From Opitutia bacterium (GTDB taxonomy: Bacteria > Verrucomicrobiota > Verrucomicrobiia > Opitutales > Opitutaceae): DNA of 64,000 bases. Positions 10,160 to 20,488 of this stretch are shown here, piece after piece. Under the pieces are notes generated by a model. It made no database searches, had not been told where the DNA came from, and saw only the letters and a program-made list of their open reading frames with translations. The position numbers and the translations under genes are program-made. The stretch is taken from positions 1 through 64,000 of the forward strand of contig CANGHW010000015.1 in the NCBI GenBank assembly GCA_947453695.1, given 5' to 3'. Every line of letters begins with the position of its first letter. Position 1 is the first letter of the stretch.

Positions 10160-13100
10160 TTAGTTGCCGCCGACGCGCGAGGTGTCGCGGGCGTTTTCTT
10201 CGAAGGCGGCCATGACGGCCTCGTCGCCGGTGAGGCCCTGCGCCTCGGCTTTCTCGATACAGGCGAGCATGCGCTTGTAGTCCTTCGGGAGGACTTTCAC
10301 GAACTTCGGCACGTAGGTGTCGAAGTTGGCGAGCACCTGCTGGCCGCGCGCGCTCTTGGTGTAATCGACGTGGCGCTGGATGATCGCGCGGAGCTCGGCG
10401 ATCTCGGTGGGCTTCTCAACTTTTTCTAGACCGACCATCGAGACGTTGGCCTGCTTGGCGAAGTCGCCATTCACATCAAGCACGTAGGCGACGCCACCGG
10501 ACATGCCGGCGGCGAAGTTGCGGCCCGTGGGTCCGAGGACGACGACGCGGCCACCGGTCATATATTCGCAACCGTGGTCGCCGACACCTTCAACGACGGC
10601 GGTCACGCCGGAGTTGCGGACGCCGAAGCGCTCGCCGGCGCGGCCATTGACGTAGATTTCACCAGCCGTGGCACCATACATGGCGACGTTGCCGATGATG
10701 ATGTTGTCCTCTGCCTTGAAGCCGGCGTTGGCCGGTGGGTGGACGATGAGTTTGCCGCCGGAGAGGCCCTTGCCGAAGTAGTCGTTGGCGTCGCCCTCGA
10801 TGGAGAGCGTCATGCCGCGCGTGACGAACGCGCCGAAGCTCTGGCCGGCGGAGCCCTTGAATTTGAAGCGGATGGTGTCCTCGGGGAGGCCCTTGGCGCC
10901 GTGCTTCTTGGTGACTTCGTAGCTGGTGATCGTGCCGGTGACGCGGTTGACGTTCTTGATCGGCAGCTCGGCGATGACCTTCTCGCCATTCTCGATCGCG
11001 GGTTGCGCGAGGCCGAGGAGGGTCGTGAGGTCGAGGGACTTGTCGAGGCCGTGGTCCTGCTTGATAGAGCAGAACCGGCCGACTTCGGGTCCGACGTCCG
11101 GCGAGTAAAGGATCTTGGAGAAGTCGAGGCCCTTGGCTTTCCAGTGGGTGACGGCGCGCTGGGGCTCGAGGCGATCGGTGCGGCCGACCATCTCTTCGAT
11201 GGTGCGGAAGCCGAGTTGCGCCATGAGCTCGCGGACTTCAGTCGCGATATACGTCATGAAATTCACGACGTGCTCGGGCTTACCGGCGTATTTCGCGCGG
11301 AGACGCGGGTCCTGCGTCGCAACGCCCGCGGGGCAGGTGTTGAGATGGCAGACGCGCATCATGATGCAGCCGGTGGCAACGAGTGGAGCGGTCGCGAAAC
11401 CGAACTCCTCGGCGCCGAGCAGCGCGGCCATGATGACGTCTCGGCCCGTCTTGAGCTGGCCGTCCGTCTCGACGGCGATGCGCGAGCGGAGGTTGTTCAA
11501 GACGAGGGTCTGGTGGGTCTCTGCGAGACCTAGTTCCCACGGGAGACCGGCGTGCGTGATGGAGGTCTGCGGCGAGGCGCCGGTGCCACCGTCGTAGCCG
11601 GAGATGAGGACGACATCGGCGTGGGCCTTGGCGACGCCGGCAGCGATGGTGCCGACGCCGACTTCAGAGACGAGCTTCACACTTACGCGCGCATGGCGGT
11701 TGGCGTTCTTCAGGTCGTGGATGAGCTCCGCGAGATCTTCGATGGAGTAGATATCGTGGTGCGGCGGGGGCGAGATTAGGCCGACGCCAGCGGTGGTGCC
11801 GCGGGTCTTGGCGACCCACGGATACACCTTCGTGCCGGGCAACTGGCCGCCTTCGCCGGGCTTCGCGCCCTGGGCCATCTTTATCTGGATTTCCTTGGCG
11901 TTGGTGAGGTAGTCGCTCGTGACGCCGAAGCGGCCGGAGGCGACCTGCTTGATGGCGGAGTTCTTTGAGTCGCCGTTGGGCATGGGCACGAAGCGCGCGG
12001 GATCTTCGCCGCCTTCGCCCGTGTTGGATTTGCCGCCGATGCGGTTCATCGCGATGGCGAGCGTCTCGTGCGCTTCGCTGGAGATGGAGCCGTAGGACAT
12101 GGCGCCCGTCTTGAAGCGCTTCATGATCGCCTGGATCGACTCAACTTCCTCGATCGGCACCGGCGTGGAGCCGGCCTTGAAATCGAGGAGCGAGCGCAGG
12201 GTGCAGTGCTTGGCGCCCTGATCGTTGACGATCTTCGAGTAGTCTTTGAATGCGGTGTAGCTCGAGGTGCGCACGGCCTTTTGCAGGCGGTGGATGGATT
12301 CGGGCGTGAAGAGGTGGGCTTCGCCGTCATTGCGCCACTGGTATTGGCCGCCGGAGGGCAGCACGGCGGCGTTGGCGGTGCGGTCCGGATAGGCGGCGTG
12401 GTGGCGGGCGAGGACTTCCTGGGCGACGACATCGAGGCCGATGCCGCCGACGCGCGAGGGCGTCCAGGTGAAGTAGTGGTCGACGACGTCCTGGCGGAGG
12501 CCGAGGGCTTCGAAGACCTGCGCACCGCGGTAGGACTGGATCGCGGAGATGCCCATTTTGGACATGACCTTGACGACGCCTTTGGAGGCGGCCTTCACGA
12601 GGTTGAGGCAGGCTTTCTTGTGGTCGATGCCAGTGAGGAGACCTTCCTGGATGAGGCCATCGATCGTCTCGAAGGCCACGTAAGGATTGATCGCCGAGGC
12701 GCCGTAGCCGATGAGGAGCGAGAAGTGATGCACTTCTCGCGCGTCACCGGTCTCGATCACGAGAGAGACGCGCGTGCGGAGGCCTTCGCGGATGAGATAG
12801 TGGTGCAGGCCGGCGACGGCGAGGAGAGCCGGGATCGGCGCGAATTCCTTGGTCACACCGCGGTCGGAGAGGATGAGGACGTTGGCCTCGTCTTCCTCGA
12901 TGTGGCGGCGGGCCATCATGCAGAGTTCTTCCATCGACTTCGCGAGGCCCTTCTCACCTCGGGCGGTGCGGAAGAGGATCGGAAGCACGGCGGTCTTGAG
13001 GCCGGGAAGATCGGTGCGGCGGATTTTCGCGAAATCCTCATTGGTGAGGATCGGGTATTTCAACTCCACACGGCGGCACGCGGTCGGCTGCGGGTTGAGA

Positions 13101-14809
13101 AGATTGCCCTCGGAGCCGAGGCGGGTCTCGGAGGAGGTGATGATTTCCTCACGGATACAGTCGATCGGCGGGTTGGTGACCTGCGCGAAGAGCTGCTTGA
13201 AATAATCGTAGAGGAGACGCGGCTTGTTGGAGAGCACCGCGAGGGCGGCGTCGTTGCCCATGGAACCGGTGGCTTCCACGCCGTCCTTGGCCATCGGGAG
13301 TAGGATGATGCGCTCGTCTTCGTTGGTGTAACCGAAGGCGATCTGACGCTGGAGCAGAGTCGCGTGGTCGGGCTGCTCGACCTTGGGCGCCTCGGGGAGG
13401 TCGCTGAGGTGGACGAGGTGCTCGTTGAGCCACTGACGGTAGGGACGCGCCGTGCAGATTTCTTTTTTGATCTCTTCGTCGGAGATGATGCGACCCTGGG
13501 CGGTGTCCACGAGGAACATCTTGCCGGGCTGCACACGGCCCTTCTCGGCGATCTCTTCATTCGGGATCGGGAGCACGCCGGCCTCGGATGCGACGACAAC
13601 AAAGCCGTCCTTGGTCACGTAATAACGCGAGGGGCGCAGGCCGTTGCGGTCGAGGACGCCACCGATCTGGATGCCGTCGGTGAATGCGATGGCGGCCGGG
13701 CCGTCCCACGGTTCCATCAGACAGGAGTGATATTGGTAGAACGCGCGGCGGTCGTCGTCCATGGTCTCATGGTTGGACCACGGCTCGGGGATCATCATCA
13801 TCACGGCGTGTGCCAGCGGCCGGCCGGCGAGGACGAGGAGTTCGAGGGTGTTGTCGAACATCGACGAGTCCGAGCCGTTCGGATTGATGATCGGGAGGAT
13901 CTTCTTGATGTCGTCGCCGAAGGCCGGGCTGTCGAAGAGTGCCTGGCGGGCGTGCATCCAGTTGATGTTGCCGCGGAGCGTGTTGATTTCGCCGTTGTGC
14001 GCGATGTAGCGGTAAGGATGCGCGCGCTCCCAGCTGGGGAACGTGTTTGTCGAGAAACGCGAGTGGACGATGGCGAGAGCCGACTCCATCGCCGGGTGCG
14101 CGAGGTCGGGGAAATATTGCCCGACTTGCTCGGTGAGGAGCATGCCCTTGTAGACGAGCGTCTTCATCGAGAGGCTCGCGACATACCAGGCTTCGGCGCC
14201 GGCGATGGTGGAGGTGCGGATGTCGTTATAGGCGCGCTTGCGAATCACGTAGAGCTTCCGCTCGAACTCAAGATCGCTGGTGATGTCCGGGCCGCGGCCG
14301 ATGAAGACCTGACGCATGAACGGTTCGCAGGAGATGGCGGTGTTGCCGAGGGTCTTGTTTTCGGTCGGGACCGTGCGCCAGCCGAGGAAGACTTGGCCTT
14401 CGGATTGCACGACCTGTTCGAAGACCTCTTCGACCTTGCGGCGGACGGTGCGGTTGCGCGGGAGATAGATGAGGCCGGCGCCATACTGGCCGGGCTCGGG
14501 TAGCGTGATGCGCGCAGTCTTGGAGACCTCGGCGAAAAACTTGTGCGGCATCTGGATGAGGATGCCGGCGCCGTCACCGGTGTTGGGTTCGCTACCGGCG
14601 GCGCCGCGGTGATCGAGGTTCGTCAGGACTTGGAGTGCGTCGGAGACGATTTTGTGCGATTTCCGGCCCTTCATATCGACCACAAAGCCGACGCCGCAGG
14701 CGTCGTGCTCAAATGCGGGATCATAGAGGCCCTGCTTGCCGGGCGCACGCGTCGCGGGAGCGGCGGTATCGTCGTGGGAGGCGGGGGTGGGGATGGTATC
14801 GTTATTCAC
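10160..14809 (-). CDS. gltB: Glutamate synthase large subunit
   Basis: 1549 aa; [67 protein letters not shown]. Confidence 0.97.
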   Translation of the reverse strand: MNNDTIPTPASHDDTAAPATRAPGKQGLYDPAFEHDACGVGFVVDMKGRKSHKIVSDALQVLTNLDHRGAAGSEPNTGDGAGILIQMPHKFFAEVSKTARITLPEPGQYGAGLIYLPRNRTVRRKVEEVFEQVVQSEGQVFLGWRTVPTENKTLGNTAISCEPFMRQVFIGRGPDITSDLEFERKLYVIRKRAYNDIRTSTIAGAEAWYVASLSMKTLVYKGMLLTEQVGQYFPDLAHPAMESALAIVHSRFSTNTFPSWERAHPYRYIAHNGEINTLRGNINWMHARQALFDSPAFGDDIKKILPIINPNGSDSSMFDNTLELLVLAGRPLAHAVMMMIPEPWSNHETMDDDRRAFYQYHSCLMEPWDGPAAIAFTDGIQIGGVLDRNGLRPSRYYVTKDGFVVVASEAGVLPIPNEEIAEKGRVQPGKMFLVDTAQGRIISDEEIKKEICTARPYRQWLNEHLVHLSDLPEAPKVEQPDHATLLQRQIAFGYTNEDERIILLPMAKDGVEATGSMGNDAALAVLSNKPRLLYDYFKQLFAQVTNPPIDCIREEIITSSETRLGSEGNLLNPQPTACRRVELKYPILTNEDFAKIRRTDLPGLKTAVLPILFRTARGEKGLAKSMEELCMMARRHIEEDEANVLILSDRGVTKEFAPIPALLAVAGLHHYLIREGLRTRVSLVIETGDAREVHHFSLLIGYGASAINPYVAFETIDGLIQEGLLTGIDHKKACLNLVKAASKGVVKVMSKMGISAIQSYRGAQVFEALGLRQDVVDHYFTWTPSRVGGIGLDVVAQEVLARHHAAYPDRTANAAVLPSGGQYQWRNDGEAHLFTPESIHRLQKAVRTSSYTAFKDYSKIVNDQGAKHCTLRSLLDFKAGSTPVPIEEVESIQAIMKRFKTGAMSYGSISSEAHETLAIAMNRIGGKSNTGEGGEDPARFVPMPNGDSKNSAIKQVASGRFGVTSDYLTNAKEIQIKMAQGAKPGEGGQLPGTKVYPWVAKTRGTTAGVGLISPPPHHDIYSIEDLAELIHDLKNANRHARVSVKLVSEVGVGTIAAGVAKAHADVVLISGYDGGTGASPQTSITHAGLPWELGLAETHQTLVLNNLRSRIAVETDGQLKTGRDVIMAALLGAEEFGFATAPLVATGCIMMRVCHLNTCPAGVATQDPRLRAKYAGKPEHVVNFMTYIATEVRELMAQLGFRTIEEMVGRTDRLEPQRAVTHWKAKGLDFSKILYSPDVGPEVGRFCSIKQDHGLDKSLDLTTLLGLAQPAIENGEKVIAELPIKNVNRVTGTITSYEVTKKHGAKGLPEDTIRFKFKGSAGQSFGAFVTRGMTLSIEGDANDYFGKGLSGGKLIVHPPANAGFKAEDNIIIGNVAMYGATAGEIYVNGRAGERFGVRNSGVTAVVEGVGDHGCEYMTGGRVVVLGPTGRNFAAGMSGGVAYVLDVNGDFAKQANVSMVGLEKVEKPTEIAELRAIIQRHVDYTKSARGQQVLANFDTYVPKFVKVLPKDYKRMLACIEKAEAQGLTGDEAVMAAFEENARDTSRVGGN

Positions 14810-14876
14810 GGGCTTGGAAAAAGTGTGCGGGGGCGGTGGTGGTGACGTGGTAGCGGCCCTTGTGCCGAATGCGCAT

Positions 14877-14911
14877 AAAAAAAGGCCGTCTCGTCCTGTG
14901 CGAGAGCGGCC
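14877..14911 (-). terminator. Rho-independent terminator between the glutaredoxin gene and gltB
   Basis: Minus strand: ggccgctctcg-cacagga-cgagacggcc followed by ttttttt. Confidence 0.75.
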
Positions 14912-14946
14912 CGGTATGCGTTATGTGCGGTGGCTCTCAGCGTCAG

Positions 14947-15282
14947 TTAAAAGAAGCGGATCGTTTTAGTGGCCATTTTGGCGTGCTCCTCATCCGAGCA
15001 GCCCGCGTTGGTGGGGGCGGCGGCGGGAGCGTCGGTCGGTTTCACAAGGGCGTTGCTGAGCAGGTAATTCTCGACTTCCTCGCCCGAGATGTCGGCGAGC
15101 ATGACGCCGTCGATTTCGACACAGGGGGAAAGGGGCTGGCCCGACTTCTGGACCATCTCCGCGTAGTTGGCGCGGTTGTTGATGATATCGATGTCCTCGA
15201 AGGCGAGGTTGTGCTTGCGCATGATCGCACGGACACCGTTGGACCACCCACAGGAGGGTTTGAGATAGGCTTTGATCTTCAT
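14947..15282 (-). CDS. Glutaredoxin-like protein
   Basis: MKIKAYLKPSCGWSNGVRAIMRKHNLAFEDIDIINNRANYAEMVQKSGQPLSPCVEIDG. Confidence 0.75.
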   Translation of the reverse strand: MKIKAYLKPSCGWSNGVRAIMRKHNLAFEDIDIINNRANYAEMVQKSGQPLSPCVEIDGVMLADISGEEVENYLLSNALVKPTDAPAAAPTNAGCSDEEHAKMATKTIRFF

Positions 15283-15386
15283 GCGGTGAACGTGTGCGTG
15301 GACAGAAGCGGGGCAAGGTAAAGGGCGCGTTTTCCGGCAATCAAGCACGCGTTTTGGAAATTTTCGGGGAAGCTTGTCATAGCAAA

Positions 15387-15539
15387 CCGCGCTGTGAAAC
15401 GCGGAGCGCTCAACGTTTAACTCTGAACGTCCAACGCTCAAGTGGCGCGGCGCACGAGGTGTGGAGTCCTCTCGTTGAACCAAAATTAAACTTTAACAGT
15501 TGAGCGGTGAACGTTCGCTCCGCGATCACAGCGGTGCGG
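15387..15539. repeat. Putative MITE-like/dispersed element with imperfect terminal inverted repeats
   Basis: gctgtgaaacgcggagcg (15391-15408) versus reverse complement gctgtgatcgcggagcg (15516-15532); interior has short Caacg/ctc-type units. Confidence 0.45.
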
Positions 15540-15545
15540 AGCCGT

Positions 15546-16616
15546 CTACCCTTTCGGCGCGAAGATGGCCTTGAAGTCGGGATCGTTCGCCAGCGACTCG
15601 AAGTCCGGGTTAAGCAGCAAATCGGTGTGCAACTTGAAGCCGGCCACTTCGGCGGCGAACTGCGCCTTCGCCTCGCGGAGGAGACGCAGGACATCGTCGC
15701 GTTGGCCGAGCAGCGCCGAGATTTGTGCCCGAAGAACAAAGTGTTGGCCGAAGCGGTATTTCGGATCGACCGCGCGCAGCCACGCCAGCGCCGCGCGGGC
15801 CGCTTCGGTGTCGTCGAGCCGCGCCGCGCAGGAACCGATGAAGCCGCGATAGATAAGGTTGTCGGGTTTTTCCCGCATCAGCACCTCGCACTCCGCGCGC
15901 GCCTCTGCATAACGGCCGGCCAGATAGCGCACCCGGGCCCGGTCGTAGCGCTGCGCCTCGCTCGCCGCTTCCTGCGGCGGACGCGAGGTGAACCACGCCT
16001 CGGCCTGTTGCGCCAAGGCGGCAAACTCGGGCGTGCCGGCGCGACCGAGCCGGCGCACTTGCGCTAGCGCCACGACAAAGTGATACCCGGGATAGTGCTC
16101 CCGGCCCTCCGAACGCAGCCCGCTGGCTTCGTCGAGCAGCCGGCCGGCCGCGGCATAGTCGCCGTGGCGAAGGTGCGCCCAGACGCAGAATTGGAGCGCC
16201 TGTTGCTGATTAGGCCACAGTTCGCGGTAGCGCAGAGCGGCGGCGAGCATGGCGGCATCGTCGCCGAGCAAAAAATGAGCGATGGTCCGCCACGTCCAAA
16301 CGACAGGGTCTTTCTCGCGCGTAGTGCCCGGTGCAACTGCGGCCAACTCCGCGAGGATGGCCTGCGGCTGAAAGGTCACCGCCAACCCCAAGAGCGCTTG
16401 ATTGCTCCACGCGTCTTCGTTCGGCGCCCACGCGTGCAAACGCTGGGCGGCGGCGAGCATGGCGCGCACGTCGCTCTGAGTCACCGCTCGCACCCAAGCC
16501 ACGCGTTCGTGATCATAGGGAGTCAGGCGCCCGGACAGGAGCGCATCGATTTCCTGCAGCATCGTCTCCGCTCCGGCGTAGTCCAGTCGGGGGGGGGCCT
16601 GCCTTTCTCGTGGCAA
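15546..16616 (-). CDS. TPR-rich C-terminal portion of the frame-interrupted TIR protein
   Basis: Helical repeats (WAPNEDAWSNQALLGLAVTFQPQAILAELAAV...) continue to a normal stop; the nominal start is a TTG just upstream of the C9 tract. Confidence 0.6.
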   Translation of the reverse strand: MPRERQAPPRLDYAGAETMLQEIDALLSGRLTPYDHERVAWVRAVTQSDVRAMLAAAQRLHAWAPNEDAWSNQALLGLAVTFQPQAILAELAAVAPGTTREKDPVVWTWRTIAHFLLGDDAAMLAAALRYRELWPNQQQALQFCVWAHLRHGDYAAAGRLLDEASGLRSEGREHYPGYHFVVALAQVRRLGRAGTPEFAALAQQAEAWFTSRPPQEAASEAQRYDRARVRYLAGRYAEARAECEVLMREKPDNLIYRGFIGSCAARLDDTEAARAALAWLRAVDPKYRFGQHFVLRAQISALLGQRDDVLRLLREAKAQFAAEVAGFKLHTDLLLNPDFESLANDPDFKAIFAPKG

Positions 16617-17892
16617 TCATGACGAGCGCGGCGGCGGCGCCTTTGGGATCGAGTTCGTAGCTGCGGCGGTGTTGGGCGTCTCTTTGCTCCTGGCTCAACC
16701 CGGTATCATAGAATTTCACCATACGCTGCGAATCCCAGCGCCGGGGCACGGCGAAGTTGTTCATCGCCGCGACATCCCGCCCGCCCTGCCGATCCGCGCC
16801 CAATTCCGCGGCGATGCCGAGGAGCCGCTCGGCCATGTCTTCCACGGCGGCGGACGCGTCGGCCACCGGTCCCTCGATGGGCGCGAGATCGGCCCAAGTC
16901 TTGCCGCGCACGAGGTCGAACACTCGGCCGCGCAGGACCAACTTGTCGCCCTGCCGATGGTAGGTGCCCGCGATCAAGGCATCGGCATCATTGTTCCGCG
17001 CGAAGCGGCTGAGGTCTGCGGCGGTGAGCTCAACGGAAATTTTTTCGGTCGCGGGCAACATGACTGCCTCGCGGACCCACTCCAGCTCGGGCAAATGACG
17101 TCGGATGTGGTCCGCGATCAACTCTCCGGTGAGATCGAGCGCGGGCTCGCCGCTGAGATTCTCGAACCGCGCGACCAGCACGCGGCTCTCTTTTTTCACT
17201 GGCTCGGCCTGTGCGAGCACCGGGCGGATTGCCGCCGGTCGGATTACCCCCGAGCCGCGGGCGACGTAGGTGCGATAACCGAAATAGCCGCTGGCACCGA
17301 GGACGGCGACCAGCACAGCGATCCATGCCGCCGCAGGGACGTGTCGGCCCACCTTGGCTTGAGTGGGAGGCGCGGCGCCCTTGCCGCGTTCTGCGGGACG
17401 GGGGCGTCCCGGCTGCAGCTCCGCGTGCGCCACCGCTCCCACCCGATGCGACCACAACTTGAGAAACCGGTCGCATAACTCGGGGGTGACTTCGCCGCTG
17501 GGCAGACGCGTCCACTGCACTTTGCGAAAACGATCCGGCACGAGCGCATCGGGCTCGCGGGTTCCGTCGATAATGATCGGCAAAATGAACGCGACGCCCG
17601 AGGCGATGCTCATCGCGCGCTCGGCGGCGAGTTCCCACTCGAGGCGGAAGTAACCCTCGTGCCGCGCCTGCGTGTTAGCCGAGATGAGCGGAATGAAGAG
17701 CACGCACTCTTTGATCTGGCGGCGGATTTTCGCGTCCCACTCGTCGCCGTGCTCCAACCCGCCGTCGACGTCGAACCACACTTCGATCCCGCTCGCTCGC
17801 AGCGTATCGCAAATGCGCCGCGCGGCTTCCGCGTCTTGCGATGCGTAGCTGAGAAACACGGCGCGGGCGGAGAGGGACGACTCGGCGGACAT
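16513..17892 (-). CDS. TIR domain - TM - TolB/FlgO-like domain, N-terminal portion of the frame-interrupted gene
   Basis: ARAVFLSYASQDAEAARRICDTLRASGIEVWFDVDGGLEHGDEWDAKIRRQIKECVLFIPLIS; TM AAWIAVLVAVLGASGYFGYRTYVA; RVLVARFENLSGEPALDLTGELIADHIRRHL; frame degenerates after the C9 tract. Confidence 0.8.
   Translation of the reverse strand: MSAESSLSARAVFLSYASQDAEAARRICDTLRASGIEVWFDVDGGLEHGDEWDAKIRRQIKECVLFIPLISANTQARHEGYFRLEWELAAERAMSIASGVAFILPIIIDGTREPDALVPDRFRKVQWTRLPSGEVTPELCDRFLKLWSHRVGAVAHAELQPGRPRPAERGKGAAPPTQAKVGRHVPAAAWIAVLVAVLGASGYFGYRTYVARGSGVIRPAAIRPVLAQAEPVKKESRVLVARFENLSGEPALDLTGELIADHIRRHLPELEWVREAVMLPATEKISVELTAADLSRFARNNDADALIAGTYHRQGDKLVLRGRVFDLVRGKTWADLAPIEGPVADASAAVEDMAERLLGIAAELGADRQGGRDVAAMNNFAVPRRWDSQRMVKFYDTGLSQEQRDAQHRRSYELDPKGAAAALVMIATRKAGPPPTGLRRSGDDAAGNRCAPVRAPDSL
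16589..16597. repeat. G9 (coding-strand C9) homopolymer splitting the TIR-TPR gene
   Basis: gtccagtc-ggggggggg-cctgcc; removal of one C on the minus strand joins the two ORFs. Confidence 0.9.
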
Positions 17893-17970
17893 GCGTGGGA
17901 CGCGGGGAGACTCGGAGGCGGCGGCGGATGCGGCAAGGCGGATGTAGATGTGGGCCGGCTATCTCACGGA

Positions 17971-18062
17971 GGGGCGCGGTTGGTCCGCGCCTGTCGGATC
18001 AGGGCGCGCATGAGGCGCGCCCCTAGTTGAATTTGGAGCTTCCCGCCGTTTGCAGCGGGCCC
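17971..18062. repeat. Three tandem hairpins in a divergent intergenic region
   Basis: gcgcgg-ttggt-ccgcgc; gggcgcgc-atgag-gcgcgccc; cccgc-...-gcggg. Confidence 0.6.
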
Positions 18063-18075
18063 TATCACGCCCCGA

Positions 18076-19050
18076 ATGAAAGTCCTCGTGACCGGCGCCG
18101 CCGGGTTCATCGGTTACCACGTCGCGCGCCGTCTGGCGGAGAGCAAACGCTGCGAGGTGCTGGGCGTGGACGTGATCGGCGACTACTACGACCCCGCGCT
18201 TAAAGGTGCGCGGCTCGAACAGCTCGCGCAGCTGGAGAAGTTTCGATTCGTGCAGGGAGATTTTGCCGAAGCGGAAAAATTTTCGGCGCTCGTCGCACAG
18301 TTTAAGCCGCACTACGTCGTCCACCTCGGCGCGCAGCCCGGCGTGCGCTACAGCATGGAAAACCCCGGCGCCTACCAGCACAGCAACCTCGATGGATTCA
18401 CCAGCGTGCTCGAAGCCTGCCGGCGCACGCCGCCGAAGCACCTCGTGTTTGCCTCGAGCAGCAGCGTTTACGGATCGGGGGCGAAGGCGCCTTATCGCGA
18501 GGACGATAACACGGATCAGCCTGTGTCGTTCTACGGTGCGACGAAGAAGGCCAATGAGGTCATGGCGCACAGCTACGCGCACGTGCACGGCCTCAATGTC
18601 ACTGGGCTGCGCTTCTTCACGGTTTATGGCCCCTGGGGCCGGCCAGACATGGCGCCGACGATTTTTGCGCGCGCAATCTGCGAGGGAAAACCACTGAAGC
18701 TCTTCAACCACGGGAAAAACCTCCGCGATTTCACGTTCGTCGACGACATCGTGGACGGTGTCGTGAAAGTTCTCCTCTACCCGCCCGCCGAGCGCCCCAC
18801 CCCGTCGATGCGGATTTTCAATCTCGGCCACCATCGCCCCGTCGAGACGCTGCTTTTCGTGCGCATGCTTGAAGAACTCCTGCGCAAAAAAGCCGAGATC
18901 GAGCTCCTACCGCCGCAGCCAGGCGATATGTTCGAGACCTGTGCCGACCTCACGCGTGTGCAGGCTGCCATCGGCTTTGCGCCCAAGGTTCCGCTCGAAG
19001 AGGGATTGAAACGTTTCGTCGAGTGGTTCCGCGGTTACTATAATCTGTAG
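18076..19050 (+). CDS. NAD-dependent epimerase/dehydratase (UDP-glucuronate 4-epimerase-like)
   Basis: MKVLVTGAAGFIGYHVARRLAE; HLGAQPGVRYSMENPGAY; FASSSSVYG; TGLRFFTVYGPWGRPDMA. Confidence 0.88.
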   Translation: MKVLVTGAAGFIGYHVARRLAESKRCEVLGVDVIGDYYDPALKGARLEQLAQLEKFRFVQGDFAEAEKFSALVAQFKPHYVVHLGAQPGVRYSMENPGAYQHSNLDGFTSVLEACRRTPPKHLVFASSSSVYGSGAKAPYREDDNTDQPVSFYGATKKANEVMAHSYAHVHGLNVTGLRFFTVYGPWGRPDMAPTIFARAICEGKPLKLFNHGKNLRDFTFVDDIVDGVVKVLLYPPAERPTPSMRIFNLGHHRPVETLLFVRMLEELLRKKAEIELLPPQPGDMFETCADLTRVQAAIGFAPKVPLEEGLKRFVEWFRGYYNL

Positions 19051-19157
19051 GCTAAACGGTCTCTGCACGCTGCGCACTCGCGGTCAGCAGCGTAACCGCT
19101 GAGGCTATGGGTTGAATTCGTCCGCCGGTGCCCTCCACTCTCCAGCGCGCTTCGCCG

Positions 19158-19532
19158 ATGAAAACCATTCTTCTGCTCACTGCTTCCAACGTCTTCATGA
19201 CCTTCGCGTGGTATGGTCACCTGAAGTTCAAGTTTCTCGAGGGCAAATCGCTCTTCACCGTGATCCTCGTGTCGTGGGCCATCGCGTTCTTCGAATATTG
19301 CCTAATGGTGCCGGCCAATCGCAACGGCTACCTCAGTGGCGAGTTCACTGGCTACCAGCTCAAGATCATCCAGGAGTGCATCACGCTCGCCGTGTTCGTG
19401 GTCTTCGCGTGGCTCGTGCTGAAAGAGAAACTCGCGTGGAACTACGCCGTGAGCTTCGCGTTTATCCTGGCGGCGGTTTATTTCGCGGTGGCGTTCAAAC
19501 CGGCGGCCGCCGGCGCGACGGCCGGCCATTGA
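19158..19532 (+). CDS. DMT family protein (DUF486-like)
   Basis: MKTILLLTASNVFMTFAWYGHLKFKF...FFEYCLMVPANRNGY...YQLKIIQECITLAVFVVFA; start chosen at MKT. Confidence 0.8.
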   Translation: MKTILLLTASNVFMTFAWYGHLKFKFLEGKSLFTVILVSWAIAFFEYCLMVPANRNGYLSGEFTGYQLKIIQECITLAVFVVFAWLVLKEKLAWNYAVSFAFILAAVYFAVAFKPAAAGATAGH

Positions 19533-19535
19533 TCT

Positions 19536-20459
19536 TCACTTCTTTTTCGGCGCCGGCTTCGGGTCGAGATTCGCCGCGATTTCTGCGTCGCTCACGCTCG
19601 ACACGACGCCGCCGGCCGGCACTTCGACTTTGGCGAGCCAGACGATCGCATTCAGGATGAGTTTGCGCTGATCTTCTTTTTGCCAACTCGCGTGGTGGTG
19701 TCCGCCAGTGAAGCCGAAACCGCGGCTGCCGTTCGCGTTTTCCGTCACCCACATCACATGCTGCGGCGCGCCATTCGCGACGAGTTCGCGGACCGCCGGG
19801 TTGCCTTGATGCGGGCCGTCTTTGCGACTCATTGTGTTCGCGGGTGGCACATCGGTGAGAATCGGCGTCACGCCCTTCATCCCGGGGCGGAAGCGCATAT
19901 TGAAATACCATTCGTCGTTCGTCGTGAACGGCCGCACGCCGCGCGTGACTGCGTGCACCGGTAGCTCCTTGAAATTTCCGTCCCAGTGCGGATTCACCGA
20001 CCAGTGCGTCTCAAAGGCTCCGCCGATCCAGTCGAGAAACTCGTTCTGCCCTTTTTCCTTCGTAGGCTCGACGGCATAGTGGATCGCGCCAAAGCCCGCA
20101 CCACGCTGGATGTGGCGGCCGAGCACCGCGAGCCGCTCGCCGAGGAGTGCGGGGTGTTTCACACCGCCGTCGCTGTAGATCACGATCGCATCGGCGCCGT
20201 CGAGGGCCGCATCATCGTCGACGCGTTGCCCGTCGACCTGTTTCGTCGGCCAACCGCCGTCAAAAACGGTAACCTTTACGCCGGGAAATCCTGTGAGGCA
20301 CTTCTGAAACAACAAACAACCCGCGCGGTGTTCGTGCGCGCCAGGGGGGTGGCTGGGAGTGCCCGCGATGAGGACGATTTTTTTGTCGGCCGCGAACGCG
20401 GTGGCGCAGAAGGAAACGAAAAAGGCCGCGATGAGTGCACCGGTGGGGAGGAGTTTCAT
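19536..20459 (-). CDS. ThuA-domain protein, secreted
   Basis: Signal peptide; KIVLIAGTPSHPPGAHEHRAGCLLFQKCL; GFGAIHYAVEP; GFGFTGGHHHASW. Confidence 0.8.
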   Translation of the reverse strand: MKLLPTGALIAAFFVSFCATAFAADKKIVLIAGTPSHPPGAHEHRAGCLLFQKCLTGFPGVKVTVFDGGWPTKQVDGQRVDDDAALDGADAIVIYSDGGVKHPALLGERLAVLGRHIQRGAGFGAIHYAVEPTKEKGQNEFLDWIGGAFETHWSVNPHWDGNFKELPVHAVTRGVRPFTTNDEWYFNMRFRPGMKGVTPILTDVPPANTMSRKDGPHQGNPAVRELVANGAPQHVMWVTENANGSRGFGFTGGHHHASWQKEDQRKLILNAIVWLAKVEVPAGGVVSSVSDAEIAANLDPKPAPKKK

Positions 20460-20470
20460 CGCGGCCTTTT
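20420..20470 (-). promoter_or_regulatory. Perfect 15-bp inverted repeat across the ThuA-gene start codon
   Basis: aaaaggccgcgatga (20420-20434) / tcatcgcggcctttt (20456-20470), 21-nt loop; minus-strand copy is followed by T5. Confidence 0.6.
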
Positions 20471-20488
20471 GGTTGTGCTGCGTAATAA

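Noticed and set aside
8630-10429. 599-aa plus-strand ORF opposite gltD/gltB
   Set aside because: Antisense shadow of a strongly recognisable gene in GC-rich DNA; low-complexity G/A/V/E/D composition.
12068-13303. 411-aa ORF opposite gltB
   Set aside because: Antisense shadow ORF; no recognisable domain.
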